DNA from: Xylogone sp. PMI_703
Lineage: Eukaryota; Ascomycota; Leotiomycetes
Assembly (NCBI GenBank): GCA_021399445.1
Contig: JAJTUQ010000004.1
Location: 1,860,001-1,924,000 of the forward strand
Reading direction: 5' to 3'
Length of the DNA: 64,000 bases
The position numbers and the translations under genes are program-made. Position 1 is the first letter of the stretch. Each line of letters begins with the position of its first letter. Below are positions 21,372 to 32,388 of the stretch, in pieces. Below the pieces are notes generated by a model, which worked only from the letters and a program-made list of their open reading frames with translations, was not told the origin of the DNA and did not search any database.

Positions 21372-21974
21372 TTAGACAAAGATGCGCTTAACACCAACTT
21401 TCTCGCAAGTTGGGTTGTCTGGGTAGCCGCTGCCAACAGTCCAAGAAAGGGTGGTGTAGGCGTATCCAACGTAGGTCTTGCAGACATACCATCTATAGAA
21501 AGGGACCGAAGTTTGCTCCTCGCCGGCCAAACCGACATCAATCCACCCTTGAATGTTCAAAATGTCCGCATTATCAAAAGCGACTTGGACGGCTTCCGAG
21601 CTTCCAGGATGGAACAACGGAACAGCCACGTTGCTCACGTCACTGTATGTCAAGCCCAATCCAGATGATTCATCAAATCCATTTCCATCAAGAGAGTAGA
21701 CCAAGATGCCACTTGGGCCCCCCCTAGAGGGAGGGTGTGCGAGGTTATAGTCGCTGCTGTTGAAGGTGAAGATAGCTGAGTTCAATGGGTCGTAAAGTCC
21801 AGCAACGCAAAGAGCTTCGATTGCAGCACCTTCATGGCAAGGTACGAGAGTGTGATTGTTATAGTCTGGGTTGGCCGCAGAGAGAACAAGAGTAAACGGA
21901 TCTGAAGCATTGGTATACTGTCCAAGTGCAGTAGAGGAGAAAGCTAGAATAGCTGCGGCAATAGCAGAATGCAT
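21372..21974 (-). CDS. Small secreted protein (DUF7907-like)
   Basis: Single exon, 200 residues. The N-terminus is a signal peptide (MHSAIAAAILAFSSTALG, with cleavage likely after LG or GQ). The mature protein has four cysteines, in VPCHEGAAIEALCVAG and in WYVCKTYVGY plus NPTCEKVGVK, consistent with two disulfides. It also has N-glycosylation sequons (NAS, NHT, NSS). The C-terminal block (FYRWYVCKTYVGYAYTTLSW, then GYPDNPTCEKVGVKRIFV) resembles small secreted fungal proteins grouped as DUF7907, whose function is unknown. That family assignment is from memory of the pattern and is moderate only. It has no obvious functional link with the GH74 gene beyond both being secreted. Confidence 0.75.
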   Translation of the reverse strand: MHSAIAAAILAFSSTALGQYTNASDPFTLVLSAANPDYNNHTLVPCHEGAAIEALCVAGLYDPLNSAIFTFNSSDYNLAHPPSRGGPSGILVYSLDGNGFDESSGLGLTYSDVSNVAVPLFHPGSSEAVQVAFDNADILNIQGWIDVGLAGEEQTSVPFYRWYVCKTYVGYAYTTLSWTVGSGYPDNPTCEKVGVKRIFV

Positions 21975-23433
21975 CTTCTTGTTTGTTTTGAAATAAACGG
22001 TTTCCTTTATAGTGGAACTTTATATTCGAGATTATTGAGGCTGGCTGAAGGCTTTTGTTTGAATGCTCTTGAAGTGAATCGATGCTTGTTGAGAATGTCC
22101 AATTTCGAGGAGCCTCTGGACATCTTTATATAGAAATTTCAAGGAGTACCTCAGACTCAAATTACAGCTGTTGTGTCATTGCCGTATACGATAGTCTGTG
22201 ACTCGCCACTCAGGTACTCGATGATCGTCCCTGAACCCTTAAACAGCTCGCCTTGGTCAGTTCCAACGAAATAGTGAGGATCCTTTAACTAGTCCACTTT
22301 GCCATGTCTGAGAAAGCAGCATCGTAGTATGGTACCTCTTCAACTGCCCCTGTATAACCTTATTTTCCTCGTATTACTCTGTAATGCAGCCACCCGCTAG
22401 CAGTTCTCTCTAGAAACATGCCTCGGCACATCCGCAATGAAACTCAACTATCTATCTACATTACTTTCGACATCGTACTTCACCAGTGAATGTCTCATAT
22501 ACGGACCGAAAGAGACGCTGTAAACAGTGGTACAACGGGAATGGAAAGAGATTGTTACAGTCGTATGCCATCAAGCGTCAAAAACAATCTACTTTCATAT
22601 TGTAGCAAGCGGAGGTGGAGCTCCGTAAATATTGAAGCCTGAAAATAATAGTTTATCAGCAATATCATTCTGTGTATACTATCAATGACGTCAATATAAA
22701 TAAAGCGTAAACTATATCTATACGTCTTAATATGGCATCGCCAAAAGTGTACTGCCCTTGTTAAGTTGGTATTTGCACCACCAAAATATCAGCAGTAACT
22801 AAACAGATAGCATCAATATCTTCAGGTCTACAAGGATAACAACGATTCTGGGCCTGAAGAAAAGCTGTAACGTTGCAATAGTGCTATCTAGTTACACCGG
22901 AATCACTTGCCACTTCATGGACTGGACAAGACAAAATATCCGTTACACGGCTGTGGCGCTCTTAACAGGCGTTATAGAAGGCCTCGTTGCAAAGTGGCTG
23001 GCAGCGTCTAACATCATAGCCCATCTTCCTATAGACGTCCACTCTCTTGTTCTTGGGGAACAGACCTTAGTGAGCGGGGATGGTTAATGCACTTAGTGTA
23101 AGACATTATGACGGCTGCAGTTTCCAGGCCCAGCTGTATGCATGACATAGGATGTCGCCTCCCAATAAATAGCCTCGGCAACAGAGAAACAGTATTCTTT
23201 GTTTGCTCACTGTAATAATGCAGTTCAAAAAACTTCCGAGGGCCTGACAGTCCAAGAACTAATTGTTAAGAACCGCCGAATGAGTCGACGAATGCAGTGG
23301 TATGATGACGGGCCAGTATACTATTTGCATAATACAGCTTCACACTGTGGAGAGAGTGGAGCTCTCGAGGCCTGTTGGTGTGAGACTTTCCTGATGAACA
23401 GTTAAACGGCCCCTTGGAGTCCGAGTGACCATG
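21975..23433. other. Intergenic, no supported gene
   Basis: I find no complete gene. A minus-strand stretch near 22600-22660 ends GFNIYGAPPPLATI-stop after a plausible acceptor, and another near 22760-22850 reads CYPCRPEDIDAICLVTADIL. Both look weakly protein-like, but I could not join them to anything. The region otherwise holds the 3' flank of the regulator gene. Confidence 0.3.
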
Positions 23434-25563
23434 TTAACAAAGGCCCGAATAACATCCATTCGGCGGCACGAAGATTCCAAAGTCTTGTTTTGCAGAAAGA
23501 GCTTTTGGGTTAGACTCTGCTGTCCGGTCGATCGTATCAAGATACTTCTCTAAATTTAGAGGGTATAGTCAGCTCTTATGATCAACAAAATCTAACTTTC
23601 TCCAGCTAGGAATGTGGATTGGCTTACTTGCAACTTTCCATCTATGACTTATGTACCAGCAAGTTCTCCTTAAGCCCTGAAAATCCGTCTCCCATTGCTC
23701 ACTCCCGACTTCATCAGCAAACATTATAAACGCCATTGCAGCTCGATATATAACGTAGGAGTAGGATGGTGGAATAGCCATCATGTTGAAACGGAATATA
23801 TTCTCGTTGAAGTGATAAGAGACGGTGATGACTATCCTTATTGCCGACTGAAGTGCTGATTTGGAGACATCAAAAGCTTCGGCATCAACATGCTGCAGTG
23901 TAGCCCTTTCGTACGCGACTCGGCTTTGGTGAAGAGTAAAGAAAGACCTTTGGTACATATCAGTTTTCAATGCATACCAGAAATATGCGGTGTGCTGCAT
24001 AGCAGCTTACCCTAGAACCATCGTTGTTGCACCACAGTATTTACCCCAAGCCCCCATTGATTCATCCATAAGATAGCTTAGGAATCCACGAATCATCATA
24101 TCCATTTTCATCAACTCTGTCAAACTCTCTGGGTGGAATTCAGTTTCCTCTAGGAACTGTACTACCTTATCGAGTATACAGCATCCCTGGGCTTCTCTAC
24201 CGAATGTACCGATATTATCTCCCGTTCCACCTCCAGGTCCAGAATATGGCGGGAACTTGTCAGGAGCTTCCTCATCCATCAGGCCAAGGTCTTCCATCTC
24301 CACTGGTAGTTTGAATTTGGATGCTGGTATCTTGGCCGCAGTAGGGCGACCACGTAAGCTTTCTTCGAGCAAGATGTACCTAGAGAGATGTGTGTTAGCT
24401 ATATATTTCCACACACAAAACGAAGATGATTGATAGAATTATGAATGAAAGTTTAAAAACTGATAAGCGGAACAGAGCTGTTGTTGTGATACCTTTCACG
24501 AATTACGACTCCCCACCATATGTTGCGGGCTTCGATTGCGTCTAACCATTTATCACTTCCTCTAGGGGCATCCGGTATCTCTCTGGGCAGGTGTAGATCG
24601 AGCAAGTAGGCATTCCTTGCGCATTCGCCGATAGTCCGGTATGCTACTTCACATTTCCCAGAGACGTGTTCATACGTTGCGAGAAGGAGCATAGCCTGAA
24701 CCAAGTGTCTCGAAGGGGGTAAGAACATTTGCACACAAGTGCAGACGTATTTCGCAGTCATGTAGAATGAATCTTGCATCTCTTCTACGTAGCCGTCCTC
24801 TGACGGACTCCGAAGTAAAAGATATATAGTCAATAGCAACAGCGAAAAATCGGCTTTGGGCCGCGCTCGGAGTTCGGAAAGTGTATCATAAAAGAGCTTC
24901 TTCGAAACCACGGGGAACCACTTGTGGACGTTCTCAAAGTACATCGTGCATACTTCATTTAGATCATGGCCCCCGATCTCCATAATCCGGTAGACCTGGT
25001 TGCAAAACGTCTCATTGATATTGGCAGGATTAAGTCCGTCATTTTGAGTTTGCCAGACTGCTAGTCCTGGTGCTGGTGCCGGGATGCTGTTGTTCGGTGC
25101 GAGTCTTGCTATGGCACTTGGGTAGTCCATACTATTGGATAGAATTTCAGGAGAGCTGGATCCATCCGAGGCACTAAGAAGAGATGTTTCGACTTTTCGA
25201 AGCCATCTTTGTAGGTTTCGTAGATCGTCTGCCAGCCCTGAGACTTCCTGGTCACTGTAGTCGCAGGCCGAATTATTCCTAATAAAGAGTCAGTTGCGAG
25301 TCTTGGAAGGCAACATTACTGATCCACAGCTCAGATTGACTTGCTGTTGGAGGTTATGAATGAGAGGCGAATTATTAATCTCAATGTACCCGTAGCCGCA
25401 CTGGCGGACGACCGTCGGCCGACAGGCAAAAGGGGAGGCAATCTCACATTACACATGAAGAACATCGCGGCAGCTGCTTGTCGCACTTCTTCTTGCGCCT
25501 TTTACAGAGCCCGCATGCTCGTGGGGCTATATCTGGGACGTATCCGCCTGCACCGGAGCCCAT
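23434..25563 (-). CDS. Zn2Cys6 transcription factor with fungal MHR domain
   Basis: Five exons (25563-25448, 25278-24493, 24379-24011, 23947-23628, 23549-23434) sum to 1707 nt and 568 residues. The zinc cluster is C-GL-C-KRRKKK-C-DKQLPR-C-SS-C-VMNNSA-C, split by a 169-bp intron between CVM and NNSAC. The middle-homology region runs from about residue 120 (DLNEVCTMYFENVHKWFPVV, LLLLTIYLLLRSP, GKCEVAYRTIGECARNAYLL) to the C-terminal half (LHQSRVAYERATLQ, AFIMFADEVGSE). Exon 3 runs straight into an in-frame TAA at 24007. A 63-bp intron (24010-23948, GTAAGC...CCAAAG) removes it and restores VLGSFFTLHQSR, so this is not a nonsense mutation. The C-terminus reads KKYLDTIDRTAESNPKALS. It is a nuclear regulator, perhaps of the GMC oxidoreductase just upstream on the same strand. 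Confidence 0.88.
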
Positions 25564-26279
25564 TTTGTGACGAAGAGGTCTAATAAGGCGAAACGATTCG
25601 TTTCTTGGGGGTGGTGCAACGATGCGGGAGACACTCTCAGCCTAAAACTTATTCTCCAGCCTTTGAAATAGCCCAGATCGGTGGAATTGTCACAAATAAT
25701 TGTAAATAGAATTCATCAGAATAGAGAAAATCAGCACTTCTTTTAAGTTTGAGATGAGGATTCTCAGTTTGTAGATAGGAATAGACGATTTGACATTGTC
25801 GTCCAATTTTCAGGCAAGAGATGCCAGCTGAGTAAGCGGCTTAACTAGCCAATTAAACACGAGGCAGAACTAGCTTGGGAACGAATTCCTGCTGACAGTG
25901 ACTATCGAATCGTTTAACCTTTTGGGCCAGCCTGTGCCAACTCTAAAAAAGAAGTATATTGTCAGACATGAAGAGAAGCCATATTCAAACTCAAAGAGCT
26001 CGATTTTCGCCGTCGCAGCACCAATGCCAATGATATCGCTGGTCACGTCGGCCATAGCAACAACAGTTGAGTATAACTACACGCCCACATTTCTTACTTG
26101 TCCATTGTCCCTTTCAGCTCCTCATTCAGCTTCTCTTGGCAAAGAAATGATGACATATCACGCAGATCTTACGCGTTAATCACACTAGAGCGAAGACTGA
26201 ATTCGTGAAAGTATATTTCTATGTAAAAGCACCACAGAGATGGGTATTCTCCAAAAGTCAATTCAACATCTGGGGCCCC
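25564..26279. other. Intergenic between regulator and GMC gene
   Basis: This is the promoter of the regulator and the 3' flank of the GMC gene. A minus-strand ORF at 26055-25870 starting MADVTSDIIGIGAATAKI has a hydrophobic, protein-like start but no family match, so I did not call it. Confidence 0.4.
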
Positions 26280-28484
26280 CTAATCTAAACTGTATTCCTG
26301 GATGATCTTTTCTGCCGCAAACTCTCCAATCAGATACGCCGTTGCTTGAGTGTGATTGCTACAGGAGCAAGGAAAAGTTACTATTAGCCAAGGGGTTCGG
26401 TTTTTCCAGAAAATCATGATTATACATACTTAGGTGTCGTGGGACAAACGCTAAGGTCAGCGACGCGAAGACTCTCGAGCCCATGGACCCGTAGTTCGGC
26501 ATCAACACAGGCCATCTTATCCTCTTTCTTACCCATCTTGGCAGACCCATTTGCATGCCAGATGGGGAAGCCATTTGCTTTGATATAGTCCTGAAATTTA
26601 CATAGTAAGCAAGTGAGAAGAGACCGCTATTGCATTGAGGGAATTTGAGAGTGAGATAACTTCATACCCAGATGTCCTCATCAGAGGTGCCTTTCGGACC
26701 AATAATCCTGGCTTTCCAGACCTTGGAAATTGTCTTACTCTTCATAATGCTCAGAACTCTACGTACTGCACATATCATAACTCTTCGATCGTACGGGTGC
26801 TGGTAGTAGGCCATATCAACCACTGGAGGCTCTGCGGGATTCGCAGATCTAAGATTCACAGAGCCACGGGACTGGGGGTTCATAATTATGGGATAGAAGC
26901 TTAAGAACGCATCGTCTAGATCATCAAATGCATATTCCATGGGAAATATTGCGGCATTCTGCATACGAGAGTTCGAGTTAGAGAGCGTTACCTCAGGAGG
27001 ATTGCATGACGTACCATTACGATCTCATAGTGCGGGACATTTGGCAAGTTGAGGAACTTCTGAACCTCAGAAGGCAAAGATCTGAATTCATCACTGTTTG
27101 TTATTTCGGGGTCCTTGATAAAGGCAAGAGCACTATCATGGGTCGTCGTCGCAATTGGACCAGTCTGGTCTCGACGCCACTGTTCTTCTGCAGCTTTGAC
27201 TTGATCTGGTGAACCCATGAAACAAACTCGGTGGGAGATTCCACGCTCGAGATGGTCTACAATTCCGAAACCATTATGATCTTGTAGGTTCTTGCCGACA
27301 CCGTGGAGCTCATGTTTTGTTTCGATATTGACACTTGCTAAGTCATCTGCAGGACCAATTCCAGACAACAGAAGCAGTTTCGGGCTATCGAATGCGCCAG
27401 CGCATAGGATGACCTCCTTTGCAGACGATACTGTAAATCAGAGTTAGCTTCCTTACGCTAGCTTTGACTAAGCAACATACCTTTACGCCCATCAAGAGTC
27501 TCGACACCAACAGCCTTTTTCCCATCCAAGACAATCTTTGTGACTTGTGTGTTCGTCCAGACCGTCAAGTTATCTGTTGCAGAACGTAAATGTGCACTTG
27601 AGCTTGTGGTTCTTAGACCATCCTTGACAGAAAGAAAATCAAGTCCAACTCCTACTGGATTCCCAGAGTTGATGTTAGGATTAGATGGGATCTGCTCGGG
27701 GAGGTTAGCATACCACAAACTTATACCAATTCCACAAAGGAAGACAAATGAAATAAACATACGCCCAACTCTGCCGCAGCTTCCAAACACAACTTCAATT
27801 CCGGGTCAATTATGGATGGCAGACTAACTTCAACCAGTCTGCAGTTACAATTAGAAAGGGCTCTGATCGTAGCGTGAAGTAATTCCTTTACCCATCTGTT
27901 CCCAAGCTTCCAGGTTCCACATTGGCATATTGTTTAACTTCGGGCGACAAGCTGTTGGAGAATGATTCGATCTGTCAACATCGTTTATTTGATTAGTGCA
28001 TGCTTGACGGGGTAGATCGAGAGCCAGTTCAGTTGCACACCTTTTTGAATCTCTCTTCAGTATGTTTCCAGTCCCAGTCTTCACTCCCAACTAGCTCTGC
28101 CCATTTATCATAATCGGCCGCAGAACCCCGTGTATAGCACATGAAGTTAATTAGAGATGATCCACCGAGACCTTTACCCCGAGCATAAGGTAGTGCAACT
28201 CCGCTAAGATTTGGATCAGGCTTTAACGAGTACCCATGATCAAGCTCTGGTCTTGTGAACGCATTGAGAAAACGTCCGTACGGGCTACGTATGTTGATAT
28301 CCGAGCCATCGCCACCGACCTCAATGAGCAAGATCGAAGGTTTCTTGTTTGTTGATGCGAGACGTTTGGCGAGAAGACAACCAGCAGTACCACCTAAGAA
28401 CGTTTAGAACCATTACTATATCTACACAATAAGCGAAAAACTATACATACCTCCAACGATTACGAAGTCGAATGTCCCTGCCAT
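26280..28484 (-). CDS. GMC oxidoreductase (FAD-dependent, choline-dehydrogenase-like)
   Basis: This is a multi-exon gene. Exon 1 encodes MAGTFDFVIVGG and joins GGTAGCLLAKRLA, completing the N-terminal FAD-binding G-x-G-x2-G. Further landmarks are ILLIEVGGDGSD, LPYARGKGLGGSSLINFM (GMC signature 1 region), DYDKWAELVGSEDW, the mid-protein GIPSNPNINSGNPVGVG, AKEVILCAGAFDSPKLLLLS (GMC signature 2), and the active-site segment FPIWHANGSAKMGKK. The last exons join PTTPN to NHTQATAYLIGEFAAEKI, giving the second catalytic His. There is no signal peptide, so it is probably intracellular. It may be controlled by the Zn2Cys6 gene downstream. I followed most exon joints and found no frame break. Substrate specificity (alcohol, choline or other) cannot be stated. 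Confidence 0.87.
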
Positions 28485-28597
28485 AGCTAACTCTCGAAAA
28501 TATCTTTAGTATAGTACTTTATAGTGTATCTCACAAGTAACATGAATTGTGTAGTCTCAAGGAGAAGAAGCTTATGAATGGTGTTTCTTATATCCTT

Positions 28598-28861
28598 TCA
28601 AAATCGACAAGCTTGGTACAAGGTTGAGGAATCAGATATACGGAGTAAGCCATGCCCAGCCCAGCGGTGAGGTAGACTTGACACGCCACTCAGCTGAACA
28701 AACAGTACTCGATTTATACGAGGTATAACCATACTCTGCGTCTCATATTCCTGGTAAATATTGTTCAAAATCTCTGGTCTATGCCGCTTTGGGATCACAA
28801 GGTGACCTGCCATAACGTTATTACACGCCAAAAGATCCCTGTAGGATGACCGAGTCGTCAT
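28598..28861 (-). pseudogene. Possible Gypsy-type retrotransposon integrase-zinc-finger relic
   Basis: An 87-codon frame reads LLACNNVMAGHLVIPKRHRP, then EILNNIYQEYETQSMVI and PRINRVLFVQLSGV. This resembles the sequence around the H2C2 finger of Ty3/Gypsy polyproteins (VIPxxLRxxIL-x-IHxGHxGxxKCxxRARxxVxWPG). The diagnostic His and Cys positions read Y, E and other residues, and the W-P-G is altered. It would be a heavily mutated fragment, possibly a victim of repeat-induced point mutation. No LTRs or other pol motifs were recognised around it. This is a suggestive match only. Confidence 0.35.
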
Positions 28862-29349
28862 GGTACCGATATATAAGACATATCGTTAATTCACCACTAA
28901 AATTTGCCAAGAGGGCTTGGAGGGGCACAAATAACGTTACGACTAAGACGTCGATATATTTCATACCATTACAGTCCAGTTTTACTGTACGTCAGATCAC
29001 TGGTGCACTAAGCCAGCATATGAACTTAGGCTACCTCATTTTTCTATTCAAGTAGCCATCTCCTCGCGAACTTCCCCCTTTCAAAAATTGATATCTTAAA
29101 GGCATCAGGAGTCAACAGTTCCTAATCTCTATAGTCAGAAAAGAAAACTTATACTTACCGGTTTATACGACTATATGAATTCCATTCGAATATCAACCAG
29201 TAATTAACCAGGGCTAAGTTTCCGCGATTCGTCCGAGGACTTGAGAATTACTCCGTAGGTATCAAAGCTTGTGGACACGGAGTTTTCCATATTACCTCCA
29301 CATGCAAGGGATCCATCTTTGCTGCCACCAACAGAGGATGAGTGAGATA

Positions 29350-29605
29350 TACTGTGGTACAGGCCATAAGTAAGGTAAAAACGGGGGGCCTTACAAGCGC
29401 TGTTCCCAGGATTCGACCCATCCTTTGCCTGATTGGAAACAGAAAATCTGTGCTCTTTTACGCTTATGGTAGCATTTGCATAGAATCGTCAGAGGTCATA
29501 CCAAGCTGAGACCAAGTTGCGCGAAACAGTTTAAAAGGAGCACTAGTCAAGGCCCCTTGTCACAAAGTAGGTTTTTTTACCTTACTTATGATATACCACA
29601 GTACC
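29350..29605. repeat. Imperfect inverted-repeat (MITE-like) element
   Basis: The left arm (29350-29382) contains TACTGTGGTA then CATAAGTAAGGTAAAAA. The right arm (29574-29605) contains the reverse complement, TTTTTACCTTACTTATG then TACCACAGTA. The arms differ by a few spacer bases, and about 190 bp lie between them. There is no ORF inside. A non-coding element of about 255 bp with terminal inverted repeats of roughly 30 bp would fit a miniature transposable element. I saw no clear target-site duplication. The tRNA gene is about 360 bp away. Confidence 0.5.
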
Positions 29606-29967
29606 TCGTACTATCCTATCAGGATAACAAGGGTCTAGTTCTCGACCGAAGGAGGGATAGTACAAGAGATCTGACTGCTTACTGTGTAATTATGTGTGCA
29701 TTTTGTGATCGGCCATCGGGCGGCCGCCGTCCCCCTACATGTAATTAGGAGGACTAGAAATGAGGGCGGATTCCACGTAAGCCGCGGTTAGCTTCCATAA
29801 AGGCACTGTAATCGCTAACGGTAATTACATAACCAAGAACAATAAGAGATCTTGGCTGATTTTATAACTGGCTAACATACGAAAGAGCGAAGTATAAAAA
29901 TAAAGAACCAAAAATAGGAAGAAAAAAAAATTTGTAAGCCAGATTGGCTCTTCGCTGATGGGAATTG

Positions 29968-30052
29968 AGCCCAACGCGGGGGTCGAACCCGCAACCTTGA
30001 GATGATCTCTTCGATTAAGAGTCTCACGCTCTACCGATTGAGCTAGCCGGGC
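29968..30052 (-). tRNA. tRNA-Lys(CTT) with 12-nt intron
   Basis: Read on the minus strand from 30052, the sequence begins GCCCGGCTAGCTCAATCGGT (acceptor strand, D arm with B/A-box-like TAGCTCAATCGGTAGAGC). It has the anticodon stem TGAGA/TCTCA with loop C-T-C-T-T-A-A, a T arm GCGGG-TTCGACC-CCCGC, and a closing acceptor strand GTTGGGC. The anticodon CTT decodes AAG (Lys). Between the base after the anticodon and the last loop base sit 12 extra bases (ATCGAAGAGATC), the normal eukaryotic tRNA-intron position. The total of 85 nt equals 73 + 12. Two G-U pairs occur in the acceptor stem. The tRNA looks functional. Confidence 0.93.
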
Positions 30053-30596
30053 GGGGCTTGCTGGAAGTTGAAGCCAGCAACCCACTATTAGATCTTATTA
30101 ACTAGTACCTCACAACGCATGGGGTTTCAGTTCCTCTCTAAACACAAACATCAGAAAATGCAACAACGCCGATTCATTGACATTTAATTTACTATCTGTA
30201 CATTCTATCATAAGACTGGTTTTGATCGATGTGCTTGCAGAGTACAATGGCGACCCAACGCCCTAAATCCTTTGTCCTCAAATCTGGCATTTGGGACAGA
30301 ATGTATGAAGTGGAAATCAAGACTCTAAGTTCATTCCAAGTGAATCAGGCTATTTACTATAATGAGCGCATTTTACAGTTTAGACTTCCTTTTGGATCAA
30401 AATAGCTCTACCATCCACACTGAGGCCGATTCAGATGATAACTTGAAGTTATTGTTCCTTCACTTGTTCCTTCCTCCCCGCTCTAACCGCACATCCCGCA
30501 TCTAAGCACATACCCGTAAACCACGGTCTTCTACAGAGGCCAACTCTAATCACTTCAGTGACGCGAAACCACCATCTACTTGAAGAGAACAGTGCC

Positions 30597-31706
30597 ATGC
30601 CTCCAATCCGCGCAGCTGCCTGTCATGTCTCTGCTGTATTCCTGTCAGCAAGAGCAACCACAGAGAAAGCAATCTCCCTTATCCATCAGGCGGCGAAGAA
30701 TCAAGCAAATCTCGTAGTATTTCCGGAGAGCTACATTCCCGCGTTTCCAGTCTGGAGCGCACTCCGCCCGCCGACAGAAAATCATGGTTTCTTTAAACAG
30801 ATGGTCAAACAGTCCGTCTATGTGGACGGAGAAGAGATAAGCGCCATCAAGTCCGCAGCCAAGGCAACTAATACCATAGTTAGCATAGGAATATCCGAAA
30901 AGGCTCGTCATAGTAGTGCCACGCTTTACAATTCGAATCTAATCATTGGTACCAATGGAGAGCTGCTTGTTCATCACCGGAAATTAATGCCCACTTTCTT
31001 TGAGAAGCTAACATGGGCGCAAGGTGATGGTTTTGGCTTAAAGGTTGCAGACACACCATTTGGCAAGATTGGAAACCTGATCTGCGGGGAGAATACAAAT
31101 CCCCTGGCGCGGTACTCCCTCATGACCCAGGGAGAGCAACTTCATATCTCGACGTGGCCTGCGGTATGGCCAACGAGAGCTTCTAATGCTACAGGAGGGA
31201 CAAACACGCCAAACATAGGATCATCATCAGTTGCACAAGGAGCCAACTATGACAATGTCGCCGCCAATAGAACACGTGCGGCAGCGCATTGCTTCGAGGC
31301 AAAATGCTTCGGCATTCTCTCTTCAGCAATTCTAAACAATGACGCAATTGAACTCATAAGCTCTAACTCTATCATCTCGGATTCTGTCAGAGATACCTTG
31401 GAAAAATCATCCAGAAGTCCGACTATGTTCCTCGATCCAACTGGTGCATTGCTTCCCGGGTTTACAATTTCTCAAACTTCAGGAGAGGAAGAAGCTAAAG
31501 ATTTCCTTCAACACGAAGAGGGCATTCTGTATGCTGACATGAATCTTGATGATTGTATTGAAGGGAAACAATACCACGACGTCGTGGGTGGCTACCAGCG
31601 CTTTGACGTTTTTCAACTCAAGGTGGACAGAAGACGTAGGGAGCCGGCTGTTCTAGTAGATGAGGCAACAATACCCGACCTCAAATTGGAAGAGGGAGAA
31701 AAATAA
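30597..31706 (+). CDS. Nitrilase-superfamily carbon-nitrogen hydrolase
   Basis: Single exon. I chose the ATG at 30597 (MPPIRAAACHVSAVF), since the family begins just before this strand; this gives 369 residues. The ATG at 30558 would add 13 atypical residues. The catalytic triad is visible: Glu in LVVFPESYIPAFPVW, Lys in HHRKLMPTFFEKLTWAQGDG, and Cys in GNLICGENTNPLARYSLM, followed by GEQLHISTWPAVWP. The general pattern and length match the nitrilase branch (nitrilase, cyanide hydratase) rather than amidase or ureidopropionase branches. The CGEN sequence at the nucleophile replaces the commoner CWEN. It should hydrolyse a nitrile to an acid or amide in the cytosol. The neighbour downstream on the same strand is a DJ-1/isonitrile-hydratase-like gene 683 bp away. 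Confidence 0.88.
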   Translation: MPPIRAAACHVSAVFLSARATTEKAISLIHQAAKNQANLVVFPESYIPAFPVWSALRPPTENHGFFKQMVKQSVYVDGEEISAIKSAAKATNTIVSIGISEKARHSSATLYNSNLIIGTNGELLVHHRKLMPTFFEKLTWAQGDGFGLKVADTPFGKIGNLICGENTNPLARYSLMTQGEQLHISTWPAVWPTRASNATGGTNTPNIGSSSVAQGANYDNVAANRTRAAAHCFEAKCFGILSSAILNNDAIELISSNSIISDSVRDTLEKSSRSPTMFLDPTGALLPGFTISQTSGEEEAKDFLQHEEGILYADMNLDDCIEGKQYHDVVGGYQRFDVFQLKVDRRRREPAVLVDEATIPDLKLEEGEK

Positions 31707-32388
31707 TTAATACCTGACTTAGATAAAAGGTAGTAGCTGTGGGTACAGCTGCTCTTATACCTATTATTCAAGTTAATTAATCAATCGACTATGCTCAAGA
31801 GCAGAAGAATTGTAGTTCCTTGATTATGCCCTCGGCTCTAGTATACTATCAATCTTGAATGTCTTGCAAATAAAGAACATGAGTTCCAACTTAGGGTGAT
31901 TTAAACGGCCATGAAAGTCTCAAGATGGGATCCAAAAGACATTTCCACCAATTTTGGAATAAAATTCCGCCAAGACGTTTAGTTGCACGGATAGATAGTA
32001 GGTGTCTTTACGTACTGAGTTCGGAAGCTAAGGTTGAGATCCTCCGATGCCTATACGTATATCCGAGTTTCCTCGAATTCAGAAGTGAACCCTCCCGGAT
32101 ATAGTTAAACAACCCCCTCAGGTTGTTTATCCAGAGATTTTGCCTGAAAATCAGGACTACTAGTCCTTTCATGTAGCTTTTTCCCGTAATTGACCGAGCG
32201 TTGGTTTCAAAATAATGTGCTCGAATCCGAGCACGCACGGCTATCCCAGCCTTCCTCTCTCTATAAGAAGTACAAAAAGGATGTAACTTATTATTTTACA
32301 ATCACTATCCTGACTTCTCTCTTCCATTGTAGCTATTATATCCGAAATTTAACAACATTGCGATCGGACAACCTCCTTATCCTCAAAA
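31707..32388. other. Intergenic between nitrilase and DJ-1-like gene
   Basis: No coding exon is seen. A short hairpin-forming sequence (AAACAACC...GGTTGTTT) lies near 32106-32129. The DJ-1-like promoter is presumably in the last 200 bp. Confidence 0.35.

Noticed and set aside
24007..24009. Nonsense mutation in the Zn2Cys6 regulator
   Set aside because: A consensus 63-bp intron removes the stop and keeps the frame through to a normal C-terminus; total coding length is divisible by three.
25870..26055. Minus-strand ORF MADVTSDIIGIGAATAKI as N-terminus of a STAND/ankyrin protein
   Set aside because: The start looks protein-like, but no further exons could be joined before the regulator gene.
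29396..29420. Second tRNA suggested by GGATTCGACCC-like sequence
   Set aside because: No matching acceptor, D or anticodon stems surround it.
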